A stretch of 7,547 nucleotides of DNA, taken from contig CBDUVZ010000128.1 of NCBI GenBank assembly GCA_965370805.1, forward strand, positions 1-7,547. Reading direction: 5' to 3'. Below the pieces are notes generated by a model, which was not told the DNA's origin, did not search any database, and saw nothing but the letters and a program-made list of their open reading frames with translations. This stretch comes from CBDUVZ01 sp965370805 (lineage in GTDB: Bacteria > Hydrothermota > Tepidihabitantia > Tepidihabitantales > Tepidihabitantaceae). A program made the translations under genes and the position numbers. Positions 1-6,457 of the stretch are shown here, one piece after another (positions within the stretch are counted from its first letter, which is position 1; each line of letters starts with the position of its first letter).

Positions 1-61
1 CGTCTATGAGCAGCCAAATCCGCCAAGATCACCCACACAAAAGCGCGAAGAGCCTGAAGGT
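1..61. other. Unassigned flank downstream of the stomatin gene
   Basis: No convincing gene and no hairpin-plus-T-run terminator is visible. A plus-strand frame open from the left edge ends in TAG at 63-65, giving about 20 residues (SMSSQIRQDHPHKSAKSLKV). Its stop overlaps the minus-strand TAG of the stomatin gene through the palindrome ctag at 62-65. This could be the tail of a convergent gene outside the window, but 20 codons is too little to claim it. Confidence 0.3.
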
Positions 62-997
62 CTAGCCCTGCGGCGGCTCCACGGCCGGTTTGTCGGTTGC
101 CTTCTCTTTGAGCAGGTCGGCAATCATTCCGAGCGAACTGAGCACACCCGACGCTTCGTAGGGAATGAACATCTTGCTCGCTTTGCCGTCGGCCATCTTG
201 GCCAGGGCTTCAAGGTACTTGATGGTAATCAGGTCCTTTGTCGGCTTGCCGTTGTGAATCGCGCCGTAGACCCGCTCGATTGCCTGGCCTTCACCTTCGG
301 CCACAGTCAGGAGCTTGAACTTCTCAGCGGTCGCCACCTTCTGTATCGCCTCGGCCTGGCCCGTGGCCTCAAGGACCCGGGCCTGACGGTGGCCGTCCGC
401 TTCGAGAATCGCCGCGGCCTTGATGCCCTCGGCTTCGAGCACCCGGGCCCGGCGCTCACGCTCCGCTTTCATCTGCTGGTGCATCGCCTGGGTAACGTCG
501 GCCGGCGGCTCGATCCGCTGCAACTCGACCCGGGTTACTTTCGCGCCCCACTTGTCGGTCGCCTCATCAAGCACGTCCCGCAGCTTGCTGTTGATCTTGT
601 CGCGTGAAGTCAGCGACTGGTCCAGCGACAGATCGCCGATGAGATTACGCAGGTTGGTCTGGGCCAGCTTGATGGTCGCCAGCCGGAACTGGGCCACGTT
701 GTACAACACCTTGACCGGGTCGGTTACCTCGAAATAGATAATCGCGTCCACCATCACGGTGGCGTTATCCTTGGTAATTACGTCCTGGGGCGGCACGTCC
801 GCCACCTGCTCGCGGATGTCGACTTTGAGCATCCGGTCCAGGAACGGCATGATGAAATTCAGCCCGGGCTGGACCGTCCGCTGGTATTTGCCGAGCCGCT
901 CGACGCAGGCAAGCTGGTACGGCCGGACAATCTTGATGCCCATCAGGGCCATGAAGAACACGAACGCGATAATAGCGACAATCAGTGCAACCGGCAT
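62..997 (-). CDS. Stomatin/prohibitin-family (SPFH) membrane protein, QmcA/paraslipin-like
   Basis: A 311-residue membrane scaffold protein of the SPFH family. Residues 3-20 form one hydrophobic N-terminal segment. The SPFH domain follows, with the family signatures ERLGKYQRTVQPGLNF (33-48) and PPQDVITKDNATV (69-81). An Ala/Glu/Arg-rich helical stretch at about 172-245, with repeated EA(E/D/T)G units, should form the coiled coil through which these proteins oligomerise. The C-terminal tail is short and Pro-rich. Length and order match bacterial QmcA/paraslipins. The ATG shares one base with the TAA of the upstream NfeD gene (TAATG) and has AAGGAG at 1009-1004, 6 nt away, so the start is firm and translation is probably coupled. 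SPFH and NfeD proteins are commonly paired and linked to membrane microdomains and membrane-protein quality control. That role is inferred from the family; no substrate can be read from the sequence. HflK/HflC is less likely, because those come as a pair. Confidence 0.93.
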   Translation of the reverse strand: MPVALIVAIIAFVFFMALMGIKIVRPYQLACVERLGKYQRTVQPGLNFIMPFLDRMLKVDIREQVADVPPQDVITKDNATVMVDAIIYFEVTDPVKVLYNVAQFRLATIKLAQTNLRNLIGDLSLDQSLTSRDKINSKLRDVLDEATDKWGAKVTRVELQRIEPPADVTQAMHQQMKAERERRARVLEAEGIKAAAILEADGHRQARVLEATGQAEAIQKVATAEKFKLLTVAEGEGQAIERVYGAIHNGKPTKDLITIKYLEALAKMADGKASKMFIPYEASGVLSSLGMIADLLKEKATDKPAVEPPQG

Positions 998-1440
998 TAC
1001 TCACTCCTTTCATTCACGGGCTCCACCTTGAGGTGGGTTCCCTCGACATCAATGACTTTGACTCTCTTCCCGCCGGCAATCGGCTGGTTCGCGGTCGCCC
1101 GCCACTCCTCGCCGATCACTTTGACCCGGCCGAAGCCCGGCGGGTTGATCTCCTGCAGGACGTCGCCTTCGACGCCGCGCAGCCGGTTCGCGCCCACCGG
1201 CTCAGGTTCGGGTTTCGTCAGCCGGCGCGAGATGAGCTGCGACGCAGTCACGAGCACCGCCGACAGGCCCGCGAAGATGGCAAGCTGAATCACCCAGTTG
1301 TGGATGAAGAATGCCAGGATTCCGGTGATGACCCCGGCCACTCCGAACCATATCAGGATGAATCCCGGCACGACCATCTCGAGCGCGGCCAGAGCCAGTC
1401 CGAGGATTATCCAGAACGCCGGACCTGGTTTCAGTATCAT
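997..1440 (-). CDS. NfeD-like membrane protein, short form with C-terminal OB-fold
   Basis: A 147-residue short NfeD-type protein. The first half holds about three hydrophobic segments (roughly residues 8-30, 32-46 and 49-71). A Pro/Glu linker (KPEPEPVG) leads to a C-terminal soluble domain of about 60 residues. Its pattern (GVEGDV...PPGFGRVKVIGEEW.A...I..GKRVKVIDVEGTHLKV) is that of the NfeD OB-fold. The N-terminal ClpP-class serine protease domain of long NfeD proteins is absent, so this should be a non-proteolytic partner. I chose the ATG at 1440 because GAGGT at 1453-1449 lies 8 nt upstream; an in-frame GTG at 1446 would leave only 2 nt. The stop overlaps the stomatin ATG by one base. The pair probably acts in one membrane complex, as for other NfeD-stomatin operons. 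A promoter-like sequence lies in the 90-nt gap upstream. Confidence 0.9.
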   Translation of the reverse strand: MILKPGPAFWIILGLALAALEMVVPGFILIWFGVAGVITGILAFFIHNWVIQLAIFAGLSAVLVTASQLISRRLTKPEPEPVGANRLRGVEGDVLQEINPPGFGRVKVIGEEWRATANQPIAGGKRVKVIDVEGTHLKVEPVNERSE

Positions 1441-1448
1441 ATTCACCT

Positions 1449-1453
1449 ACCTC
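1449..1453 (-). promoter_or_regulatory. Ribosome binding site of the NfeD-like gene
   Basis: GAGGT sits 8 nt before the ATG at 1440. A second partial site, AGGTG, lies at 1448-1444, only 3 nt from the ATG. The spacing argues against the in-frame GTG at 1446 as the start. Confidence 0.6.
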
Positions 1454-1497
1454 TATTACACGGCATGCCGCGCGTTTATTCGATATGCTGCCCTGAC

Positions 1498-1526
1498 ATG
1501 ATGGGGCGACAAAGCCCGAATGTCAA
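1498..1526 (-). promoter_or_regulatory. Probable promoter of the nfeD-stomatin unit
   Basis: A perfect -35 hexamer TTGACA (1526-1521) is followed, after exactly 17 nt, by CATCAT (1503-1498). CATCAT matches TATAAT at four positions, including the two most important (A at position 2, T at position 6). Predicted transcription start is near 1491, giving a leader of about 50 nt. The -35 box begins 4 nt after the thpR stop codon. I see no terminator between thpR and nfeD, so readthrough from the upstream chain is also possible. The weak -10 keeps confidence moderate. Confidence 0.5.
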
Positions 1527-1530
1527 GCTC

Positions 1531-2082
1531 TCACTGGCTCGCTGTAAGCATGAACTCGGCCAGCCGGACGTACTCCGGCCCTTCGGGCTTGAGGATGCTC
1601 TGGAACAGGATGACCCGGTCGACCGGGAACTCGTCGCTCTGGAACTGCTGCTCGCAGGCGCGGGAGACGTCGGCCGGAACCCGCAGCCGGCCCAGGGTCA
1701 GGTGCGGGCTGAACGGCCGCCTTTCCGGCTTGAACCCGACCTGCTTCAGGCCCGACACCACCTTGCCCTGCAGCGCACACAACTCCTCACTGCCATCACC
1801 CATTCCCACCCAGACAACCCTGGCCCGGCGGGAATCCGGAAACGCACCGATGCCGCTGAGCCGGGCCGAAAAGGGTGCTGTCCCTTTCACCGCCCCGGCC
1901 AGCTTCTCTTTCGCCGCAGCGACGAACTCGTCCGACACCTCGCCGAGGAACGCCAGGGTCAGGTGCATCCGGTCGGGTCTCACCCAGCGGACGCCGGCCA
2001 GCGTCGGCCGCAGTTTCTCCTGAAGCCGGCCAATCCGGCTCCGCGCTTCGGACGACATATCCACCGCAACAAAGCTCCTCAT
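1531..2082 (-). CDS. thpR: RNA 2',3'-cyclic phosphodiesterase (2H phosphoesterase, LigT/ThpR)
   Basis: A 183-residue 2H phosphoesterase. The two catalytic HxTx motifs are intact: HLTLAFLG with His40 and HLTLGR with His127. The start MRSFVAVD and the segment SGIGAFPD (about 76-83) are also typical. Known family members hydrolyse RNA 2',3'-cyclic phosphates to 2'-phosphates and can join tRNA halves in vitro; the physiological role in bacteria is poorly defined. The start is the ATG at 2082, because GGAGGT at 2095-2090 lies 7 nt upstream. The GTG at 2091, which would add three residues, lies inside that binding site. The gene starts 5 nt after the cinA stop, so it is the last member of the tightly spaced chain. 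Length is normal for the family. A cinA-thpR neighbourhood is common in bacteria, often followed by recA, which is not present here. Confidence 0.93.
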   Translation of the reverse strand: MRSFVAVDMSSEARSRIGRLQEKLRPTLAGVRWVRPDRMHLTLAFLGEVSDEFVAAAKEKLAGAVKGTAPFSARLSGIGAFPDSRRARVVWVGMGDGSEELCALQGKVVSGLKQVGFKPERRPFSPHLTLGRLRVPADVSRACEQQFQSDEFPVDRVILFQSILKPEGPEYVRLAEFMLTASQ

Positions 2083-2087
2083 CCTGC

Positions 2088-3332
2088 TCACCTCCGTTCA
2101 GCCGACAGGACCCGGCGGCACAGGTCCATTGCCGCCGTCGCGGCCCGCTCTTTCACCATCCGCCGGCTCCCGGCGAATCGGTGCCGTTCCGCTTTCACCC
2201 GGCCCCGGAACGCGACCGCGACGTAGGCCAGCCCGACCGGCTTGCCGGGAGTCGCTCCGCCCGGACCGGCGATACCGGAAACCGCAATCCCGACATCGGC
2301 AGCAAGCACCCGGCACACACCGTTTGCCATCGCACGCACCGTCGGCGCGCTGACCGCGCCGTACCGCTCAAGCGTGCTCGCTTTCACCCCGAGGACGTCC
2401 GTCTTCACCCGGTTCGAATAGGCCGTGACCCCGCCGGTGAAGTAGTCCGAACTCCCGGGCACATTCGTTATCTGGTCGCCAATCAGCCCGCCGGTGCACG
2501 ACTCGGCTGTCGCCACGGTCAGTCGTTGCCGGCGCAGCAACCCACCGAGCACCTCCGCCATGCTCCGCTCCCCGACTTCGTACACCGCGTCGCCCAGCAG
2601 CCGGACAATCTCCTGCTGCAGCCCGACCAGCTTGCGCCGGCCCGCGGCATGAAGCACCAGGTCCACCCCGGTAGTGCGCGGATAGAACGCAATCCGGGCA
2701 TCAGGGAACGACTTGAGGATTCGCTTCGTCCTGCCCGCAATCGTCGCCTCGGGAATCCCGAACGTCCGGACCCGAACCCGGGGGGGCACGCGCAGCGGAA
2801 ATCGGTCTTTCAAGAACGGTTCGACGCCCCGGGTCATGATTGCTTTGAGTTCGACCGGAACCCCGGGCAGCAGTATGACGACCGTTCCTTCGTGCTCAAT
2901 CGCCATTCCCGGCACCATGCCCGCCGGGTTGTCGAACAGCCCCGCGCCGAAAGGAACCAGCGCCTGACGCCGGGCCAGCCGCGGCATCTTCTGCCCGCGG
3001 CGGCGGAATCCCGCCGCGATGCGTCGCAGTGTCTCCTTGTGTTCGACAAGAGCCCGACCGCACAGACCGGCAACCGCTTCCAGCGTCTTGTCGTCCGGCG
3101 TCGGCCCCATCCCGCCGAGCACGAACACCAGGCTTGAGCGTGAAACCGCCTGCCCGACTTCCTGCCGGATTGCATCGGGGTCATCCGGGACCTCGACTAC
3201 CCGTGCGGGCGTCAGCCCGAGGCCGGCAAGGCAATCGGAAACGAAAGCGGAGTTGGTATCGACCACCTGCCCGGAAAGCAGCTCGTCCCCGACCACCACC
3301 AACTCGACCGCCGGCAGCCCGCGCTTCAGCAT
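2088..3332 (-). CDS. cinA: CinA family protein: molybdopterin-binding-like domain plus NMN amidohydrolase domain
   Basis: A 414-residue full-length two-domain CinA. The N-terminal MoCF-like domain carries VVVGDELLSGQVVDTN (12-27), GGMGPTPDD (73-81) and the LPGVPVEL segment (155-162). In CinA-type enzymes it acts as a nucleotide (ADP-ribose) pyrophosphatase. The C-terminal PncC domain begins near 270 with TVATAESCTGG (272-282), whose Ser278 is in the usual active-site position. It continues with VPGSSDYFTGGVTAYSN, YGAVSAPTVRAMA and VSGIAGPGGATPGKPVG, and is expected to deamidate nicotinamide mononucleotide in NAD salvage. The start is the ATG at 3332, with AGGTG 8 nt upstream and MLKRGLPAVELVVVGDELL matching family N termini; an in-frame GTG at 3380 would add 16 unrelated residues inside pgpA. 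It overlaps the pgpA stop by 7 nt. The link with competence or DNA damage is historical and cannot be read here. Confidence 0.95.
   Translation of the reverse strand: MLKRGLPAVELVVVGDELLSGQVVDTNSAFVSDCLAGLGLTPARVVEVPDDPDAIRQEVGQAVSRSSLVFVLGGMGPTPDDKTLEAVAGLCGRALVEHKETLRRIAAGFRRRGQKMPRLARRQALVPFGAGLFDNPAGMVPGMAIEHEGTVVILLPGVPVELKAIMTRGVEPFLKDRFPLRVPPRVRVRTFGIPEATIAGRTKRILKSFPDARIAFYPRTTGVDLVLHAAGRRKLVGLQQEIVRLLGDAVYEVGERSMAEVLGGLLRRQRLTVATAESCTGGLIGDQITNVPGSSDYFTGGVTAYSNRVKTDVLGVKASTLERYGAVSAPTVRAMANGVCRVLAADVGIAVSGIAGPGGATPGKPVGLAYVAVAFRGRVKAERHRFAGSRRMVKERAATAAMDLCRRVLSAERR
2090..2095 (-). promoter_or_regulatory. Ribosome binding site of thpR overlapping the cinA stop codon
   Basis: GGAGGT lies 7 nt before the thpR ATG at 2082. 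It shares a base with the cinA TGA (2090-2088), so ribosomes ending cinA stand on the thpR initiation region. It decides the thpR start against the upstream GTG at 2091. Confidence 0.8.
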
Positions 3333-3856
3333 CTTGTCAGCACCTGCCCGACCACCGGAATCAGCGCGGCGCACGCCCACAGCAGAAGCCGCAGGGTCAG
3401 GTTCGCGCAGACCCCGGCCAGCACGTCGTCAATCATTATGCCCCAGCCGCCGGGCAGGTTCTGCGACCGGTCGATGAACGGCAGCTTGAAGATGTCGAAG
3501 AAACGCCAGATGAGGAAACCGACCAGCATGCCCCAGATTGAAACCGGCAGCCAGAAGAAAGTGATGAGCGTACCGACCAGTTCGTCAATCGTCACCCGGC
3601 CCGGGTCCCTGCCCCAGACCTTCTCCAAATCCGTGGCCACCGGCACTCCGACGAAGAAGAGAAGGACGATAGCGAGTCCGTGCCAGAGGGGAAACGGTGC
3701 GAGGAGATAGGCCGGTACCAGCGCGAAGAAGCTGGTGACGGTCGCCGGGGCAATCGGGAAGTAGCCGGTAAACAGGCCGCTGCCGAGCAGCGCCTCGAAG
3801 AAAAGGCGAGGTCCCGCTATCGGCGGCGGCTTTTGGTGGGGAGCTTCGTTTCCCAT
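3326..3856 (-). CDS. pgpA: Phosphatidylglycerophosphatase A
   Basis: A 176-residue PgpA-family membrane phosphatase that removes the phosphate of phosphatidylglycerol phosphate to give phosphatidylglycerol, at the inner membrane. Conserved blocks occur in order: GSGLFTGYFPIAPATVTS (25-42), DPGRVTIDELVG (84-95, with the acidic pair Asp91-Glu92), WRFFDIFKLPFIDR (117-130), and LPGGWGIMIDDVLAG (134-148, with Asp143-Asp144). Hydrophobic segments fill the spaces between them. Family members usually have PGT.GS in the first block; here it is APATVTS, a mild divergence. The ATG at 3856 is the only plausible start and lies within secF, giving a 40-nt overlap in a different frame; GGTGG precedes it at a short distance. 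Length matches the E. coli protein (about 172 residues). Its place between secF and cinA suggests co-transcription and translation coupled to secF. Confidence 0.93.
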   Translation of the reverse strand: MGNEAPHQKPPPIAGPRLFFEALLGSGLFTGYFPIAPATVTSFFALVPAYLLAPFPLWHGLAIVLLFFVGVPVATDLEKVWGRDPGRVTIDELVGTLITFFWLPVSIWGMLVGFLIWRFFDIFKLPFIDRSQNLPGGWGIMIDDVLAGVCANLTLRLLLWACAALIPVVGQVLTRC

Positions 3857-4728
3857 TCCACCACCGAGTTGGCCACCACGAATATCGACGAGTAGGTTCC
3901 GACCACGATGCCGATGGTCATCACGAACGCGAAGTCCTTGATGGTCGCCGCGCCCAGAATCAGTATCGCCAGCGTGACGAAGAGAGTGGTAATCGACGTC
4001 ACCACGGTCCGGTTCAGCACCTGGTTGTTTGCGGTGTTCACCACGGTGGCAAACGACGCCTTGCGCATCTTCTTCAGGTCCTCACGGATGCGGTCGGACA
4101 CGACAATCGAGTCATTCACCGAGTAGCCGATTACGGTCAGAATCGCCGCAATCAGCGTGATGGTGACCTCCTTGTTGAACATGGAAACCAGCCCCAGGGT
4201 AATGACGGCGTCGTGGACCAGCGCCATCACCGCACCGAGTCCGAACCTGAAATCGAACCGGAAGCTGACGTACATGAGGATGCCGATGATTCCGATGAGC
4301 ACGGCCAGCAGCACCTTGCCCTGGAGCTCCTTGGAGATGCGCGGGCCGACTGTCTCCTCGCGCAGAATCTCGAACTCGTTCTCCGGGAACGCAGTCTCCA
4401 ACTGCCGCCGCGCCTGAACCGAGAAAGTCTCCGCCCCGCCGGTCAGCTCCTTTGCCCGGACCCGGATGAGGAAATCGCCGGCATCGTCCTGCTGGATGGA
4501 GGCACCGCTTTCACCGATTGCGTCCATCGCCGAGCGGACCGCGTCAGTTGCGACCGGCTGGTCGAATCTCACCTGAAGCAGCGTGCCGCCGGTGAAATCA
4601 ACCCCGTAGTTGAACCCGCCGTGCAGGACCACACTGAGGACACTCAGCACAACCAGGATACCGGAAACCACGAAGAACGTTCGGCGACGCCCGACGAAGT
4701 TGATGTTGGTCTGCTTGATGAGTCTCAT
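3817..4728 (-). CDS. secF: Protein-export membrane protein SecF
   Basis: A 303-residue SecF that, with SecD, uses the proton gradient to help pull exported proteins through SecYEG. Transmembrane segment 1 is at about 17-35. The signature FNYGVDFTGGTLLQV (39-53, Asp44) follows. The periplasmic region runs to about 135 and includes ETVGPRIS (125-132). Five further membrane segments follow. The hallmark block VIGYSVNDSIVVSDRIRE (199-216), with Asn205-Asp206 in the fourth segment, is intact, as is the downstream stretch NRTVVTSITTL. The protein ends in a basic tail (TKSRRR). The ATG lies one base after the secD stop; AGGA inside the last secD codons is the likely ribosome binding site. SecD and SecF are separate genes here, not fused. 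The stop lies 40 nt inside pgpA. No yajC is seen in the window. Confidence 0.97.
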   Translation of the reverse strand: MRLIKQTNINFVGRRRTFFVVSGILVVLSVLSVVLHGGFNYGVDFTGGTLLQVRFDQPVATDAVRSAMDAIGESGASIQQDDAGDFLIRVRAKELTGGAETFSVQARRQLETAFPENEFEILREETVGPRISKELQGKVLLAVLIGIIGILMYVSFRFDFRFGLGAVMALVHDAVITLGLVSMFNKEVTITLIAAILTVIGYSVNDSIVVSDRIREDLKKMRKASFATVVNTANNQVLNRTVVTSITTLFVTLAILILGAATIKDFAFVMTIGIVVGTYSSIFVVANSVVEWETKLPTKSRRR

Positions 4729-4729
4729 A

Positions 4730-6457
4730 TCATATCCTCAGCTTCTTGACTTCGAACCGGCTCAGGAACCAGTCGAAGATGAACCTCGTCAGGAACACCG
4801 CGGTAATCACGTTGATTATCAGTCCCGCAATCAGGGTTATCGCAAAGCCTCGCACCGGACCGCTGCCGATGAAGTAGAGCGCGATTGCGGTAATGACCGT
4901 CGTGACGTTGGCGTCGATAATCGTCACCAGCGCCCGATCGTAGCCGGTATCGACCGCGGCCATCGTCGTCTTGCCGGCGCGCAACTCCTCCCGGATTCGT
5001 TCGAATACCAGCACGTTCGCGTCCACCGCCATACCGATTGTCAGCGCGATGCCGGCCATTCCCGGCAGGGTCAGGGTCGCGCGCAGGCCGGCCAGAACCG
5101 CCAGCAGGAAGAATACGTTGAATATCAGGGCGAAATCCGCCAGGACTCCACCGGCCCCGTAGTAGATGACCATGAAGAGCAGCACCGCCAGCGCGCCGAT
5201 CAGCCCGGCCAGGATGCCGCGGCGAATCGAGTCGTTGCCGAGCGACGGCCCGACCGACCGCTCCTCGACGTATTCGAGCGGAGCCGGCAGAGCACCGGAC
5301 CGGAGCACAATCGCAAGGTCGCGGGCCTCGTCCGGGTTCACTTCATGGGTCGTGATCATCGCGTTGCCGTCCGGTATCCGGGACTGGATGACCGGCGTCG
5401 ATTTCACGACGTTGTCGAGGACGATTGCCAGCTTGCGGCCGATGTTCCGGCCTGTGACCTTGGCGAATACGCCCGCTCCCTTCTTGTCCATCTTCAGACT
5501 GACAATCCAGGTGTTGGAAAGCGACGGGTCCGACCCCTGGTAGGGCGAAGGCCGGGCATCCTTGATTGCCGAGCCGTAGAGTTCCGCCTCGGACTTGAGG
5601 AGATACAACCGCCGCACCGTCCGGCCCTCATGTTCCTCGGCCGGACCGAACAGGAACTCGTAGCCGTCGGGCCAGAATTCCCGCGCGCTCAGGATCATCG
5701 CCTTGAATTCACGGTAGTCGGCGCCGTCGATTCCGAAATCGCCGCCGATAGTCTGAACGTAGCTCAGGAAGCTCCCGGCCTCGTCCGGCTCGAACTGCTC
5801 GGTCCAGGCGGTATCTTCGCCGGAGGAGTCGATGCCGCCAAAGGTCTCCAGGGAATCGACCGCCGCCTCGGCCCCGGGGCTCTCCACTTCTTCCTCTTCC
5901 TCGGATTGCCCGGAAAGCATCGCCTCAAGCTTCTCATCCACTGTCTTCAAGGCATCATAAGTAATCCGCTCGTCGGCGACGAGTTGGAACTCAAGCTGTG
6001 CGGTCTGGCTGATCAGGGTCTTGGCCCGCTCCCGGTCCACACCCGGCAACTGGATGAGAATCCGGTCCTGACCGACTTTCTGGATTATCGGCTCGTACAC
6101 CCCGAACTCGTCGATCCGGTTGCGGATTACTTCGAGTGCCCGGTCACCGGCATCCCGCGCTTCTTCCTTGGTGAGCTTGGACTTGTCGACCTCAAGCACG
6201 AGGTGCATTCCGCCCACAAGGTCGAGACCGAGATGCAGGGCCCGCTTGTGCAACTGGCCGGTCTGCTTCTGGAACTGGCTCATCTCGAGCCGCACCTTCA
6301 AGCTGTCATCCCGGGTCGTTGCGCTCGCCAGCTTCTCATCGAGCGCCCGTTCCTGTCCGGGCATCATGAAGTAGAGCTGGAAAGTGGGATAGAGCGAGTA
6401 GATGGCCAGCCCGATTGCCACAATCAGTATCGCGAACTTGAACTTGGCGCCCTTCAA
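4730..6457 (-). CDS. secD: Protein-export membrane protein SecD with an acidic periplasmic insertion
   Basis: A 575-residue SecD, partner of SecF in post-SecYEG translocation. An N-terminal membrane segment (8-30) is followed by LHLGLDLVGGMHLVLEVD (74-91), where most relatives have LGLDLRGG. The P1 block VIRNRIDEFGV.EP.I..VG.DRILIQLPGV (110-140) follows. An acidic, low-complexity insertion spans about 182-230 (five consecutive Glu at 186-190) before the rest of the periplasmic domain. The P1/P2 features TSTPVIQ-like VKSTPVIQS and LRSGALPAPLE precede six C-terminal membrane segments from about 412. The hallmark GMAVDANVLVFERIREE (475-491, Asp479) is intact, so the proton path should work. The start is a TTG whose last two bases overlap the pdxJ TGA (TTGA). 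It is chosen because GGAGGT lies 6 nt upstream and the hydrophobic segment follows directly. Termination and restart is the likely mode of translation. Confidence 0.97.
   Translation of the reverse strand: MKGAKFKFAILIVAIGLAIYSLYPTFQLYFMMPGQERALDEKLASATTRDDSLKVRLEMSQFQKQTGQLHKRALHLGLDLVGGMHLVLEVDKSKLTKEEARDAGDRALEVIRNRIDEFGVYEPIIQKVGQDRILIQLPGVDRERAKTLISQTAQLEFQLVADERITYDALKTVDEKLEAMLSGQSEEEEEVESPGAEAAVDSLETFGGIDSSGEDTAWTEQFEPDEAGSFLSYVQTIGGDFGIDGADYREFKAMILSAREFWPDGYEFLFGPAEEHEGRTVRRLYLLKSEAELYGSAIKDARPSPYQGSDPSLSNTWIVSLKMDKKGAGVFAKVTGRNIGRKLAIVLDNVVKSTPVIQSRIPDGNAMITTHEVNPDEARDLAIVLRSGALPAPLEYVEERSVGPSLGNDSIRRGILAGLIGALAVLLFMVIYYGAGGVLADFALIFNVFFLLAVLAGLRATLTLPGMAGIALTIGMAVDANVLVFERIREELRAGKTTMAAVDTGYDRALVTIIDANVTTVITAIALYFIGSGPVRGFAITLIAGLIINVITAVFLTRFIFDWFLSRFEVKKLRI

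Noticed and set aside
1..65. Tail of a convergent plus-strand gene ending at TAG 63-65
   Set aside because: Only about 20 codons are visible and they match no family I know. The overlap of both stop codons through ctag is noted but is not evidence of coding.
1441..1530. Terminator for the pdxJ-thpR chain
   Set aside because: No stem-loop followed by a T-run is present in this gap; it holds a promoter-like sequence and a short palindrome only.
985..2226. Plus-strand open frame of 413 residues opposite nfeD and thpR
   Set aside because: It runs across two real genes and their intergenic promoter on the opposite strand, with Arg/Pro-rich composition and no family motif.
1875..3137. Plus-strand open frame of 420 residues opposite cinA and the thpR start
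   Set aside because: It is a composition shadow of cinA, whose two domains are clear on the minus strand.
3333..3380. Upstream GTG start for cinA at 3380
   Set aside because: It would add 16 residues unlike any CinA N terminus and lie deep in pgpA. The ATG at 3332 has AGGTG 8 nt upstream.
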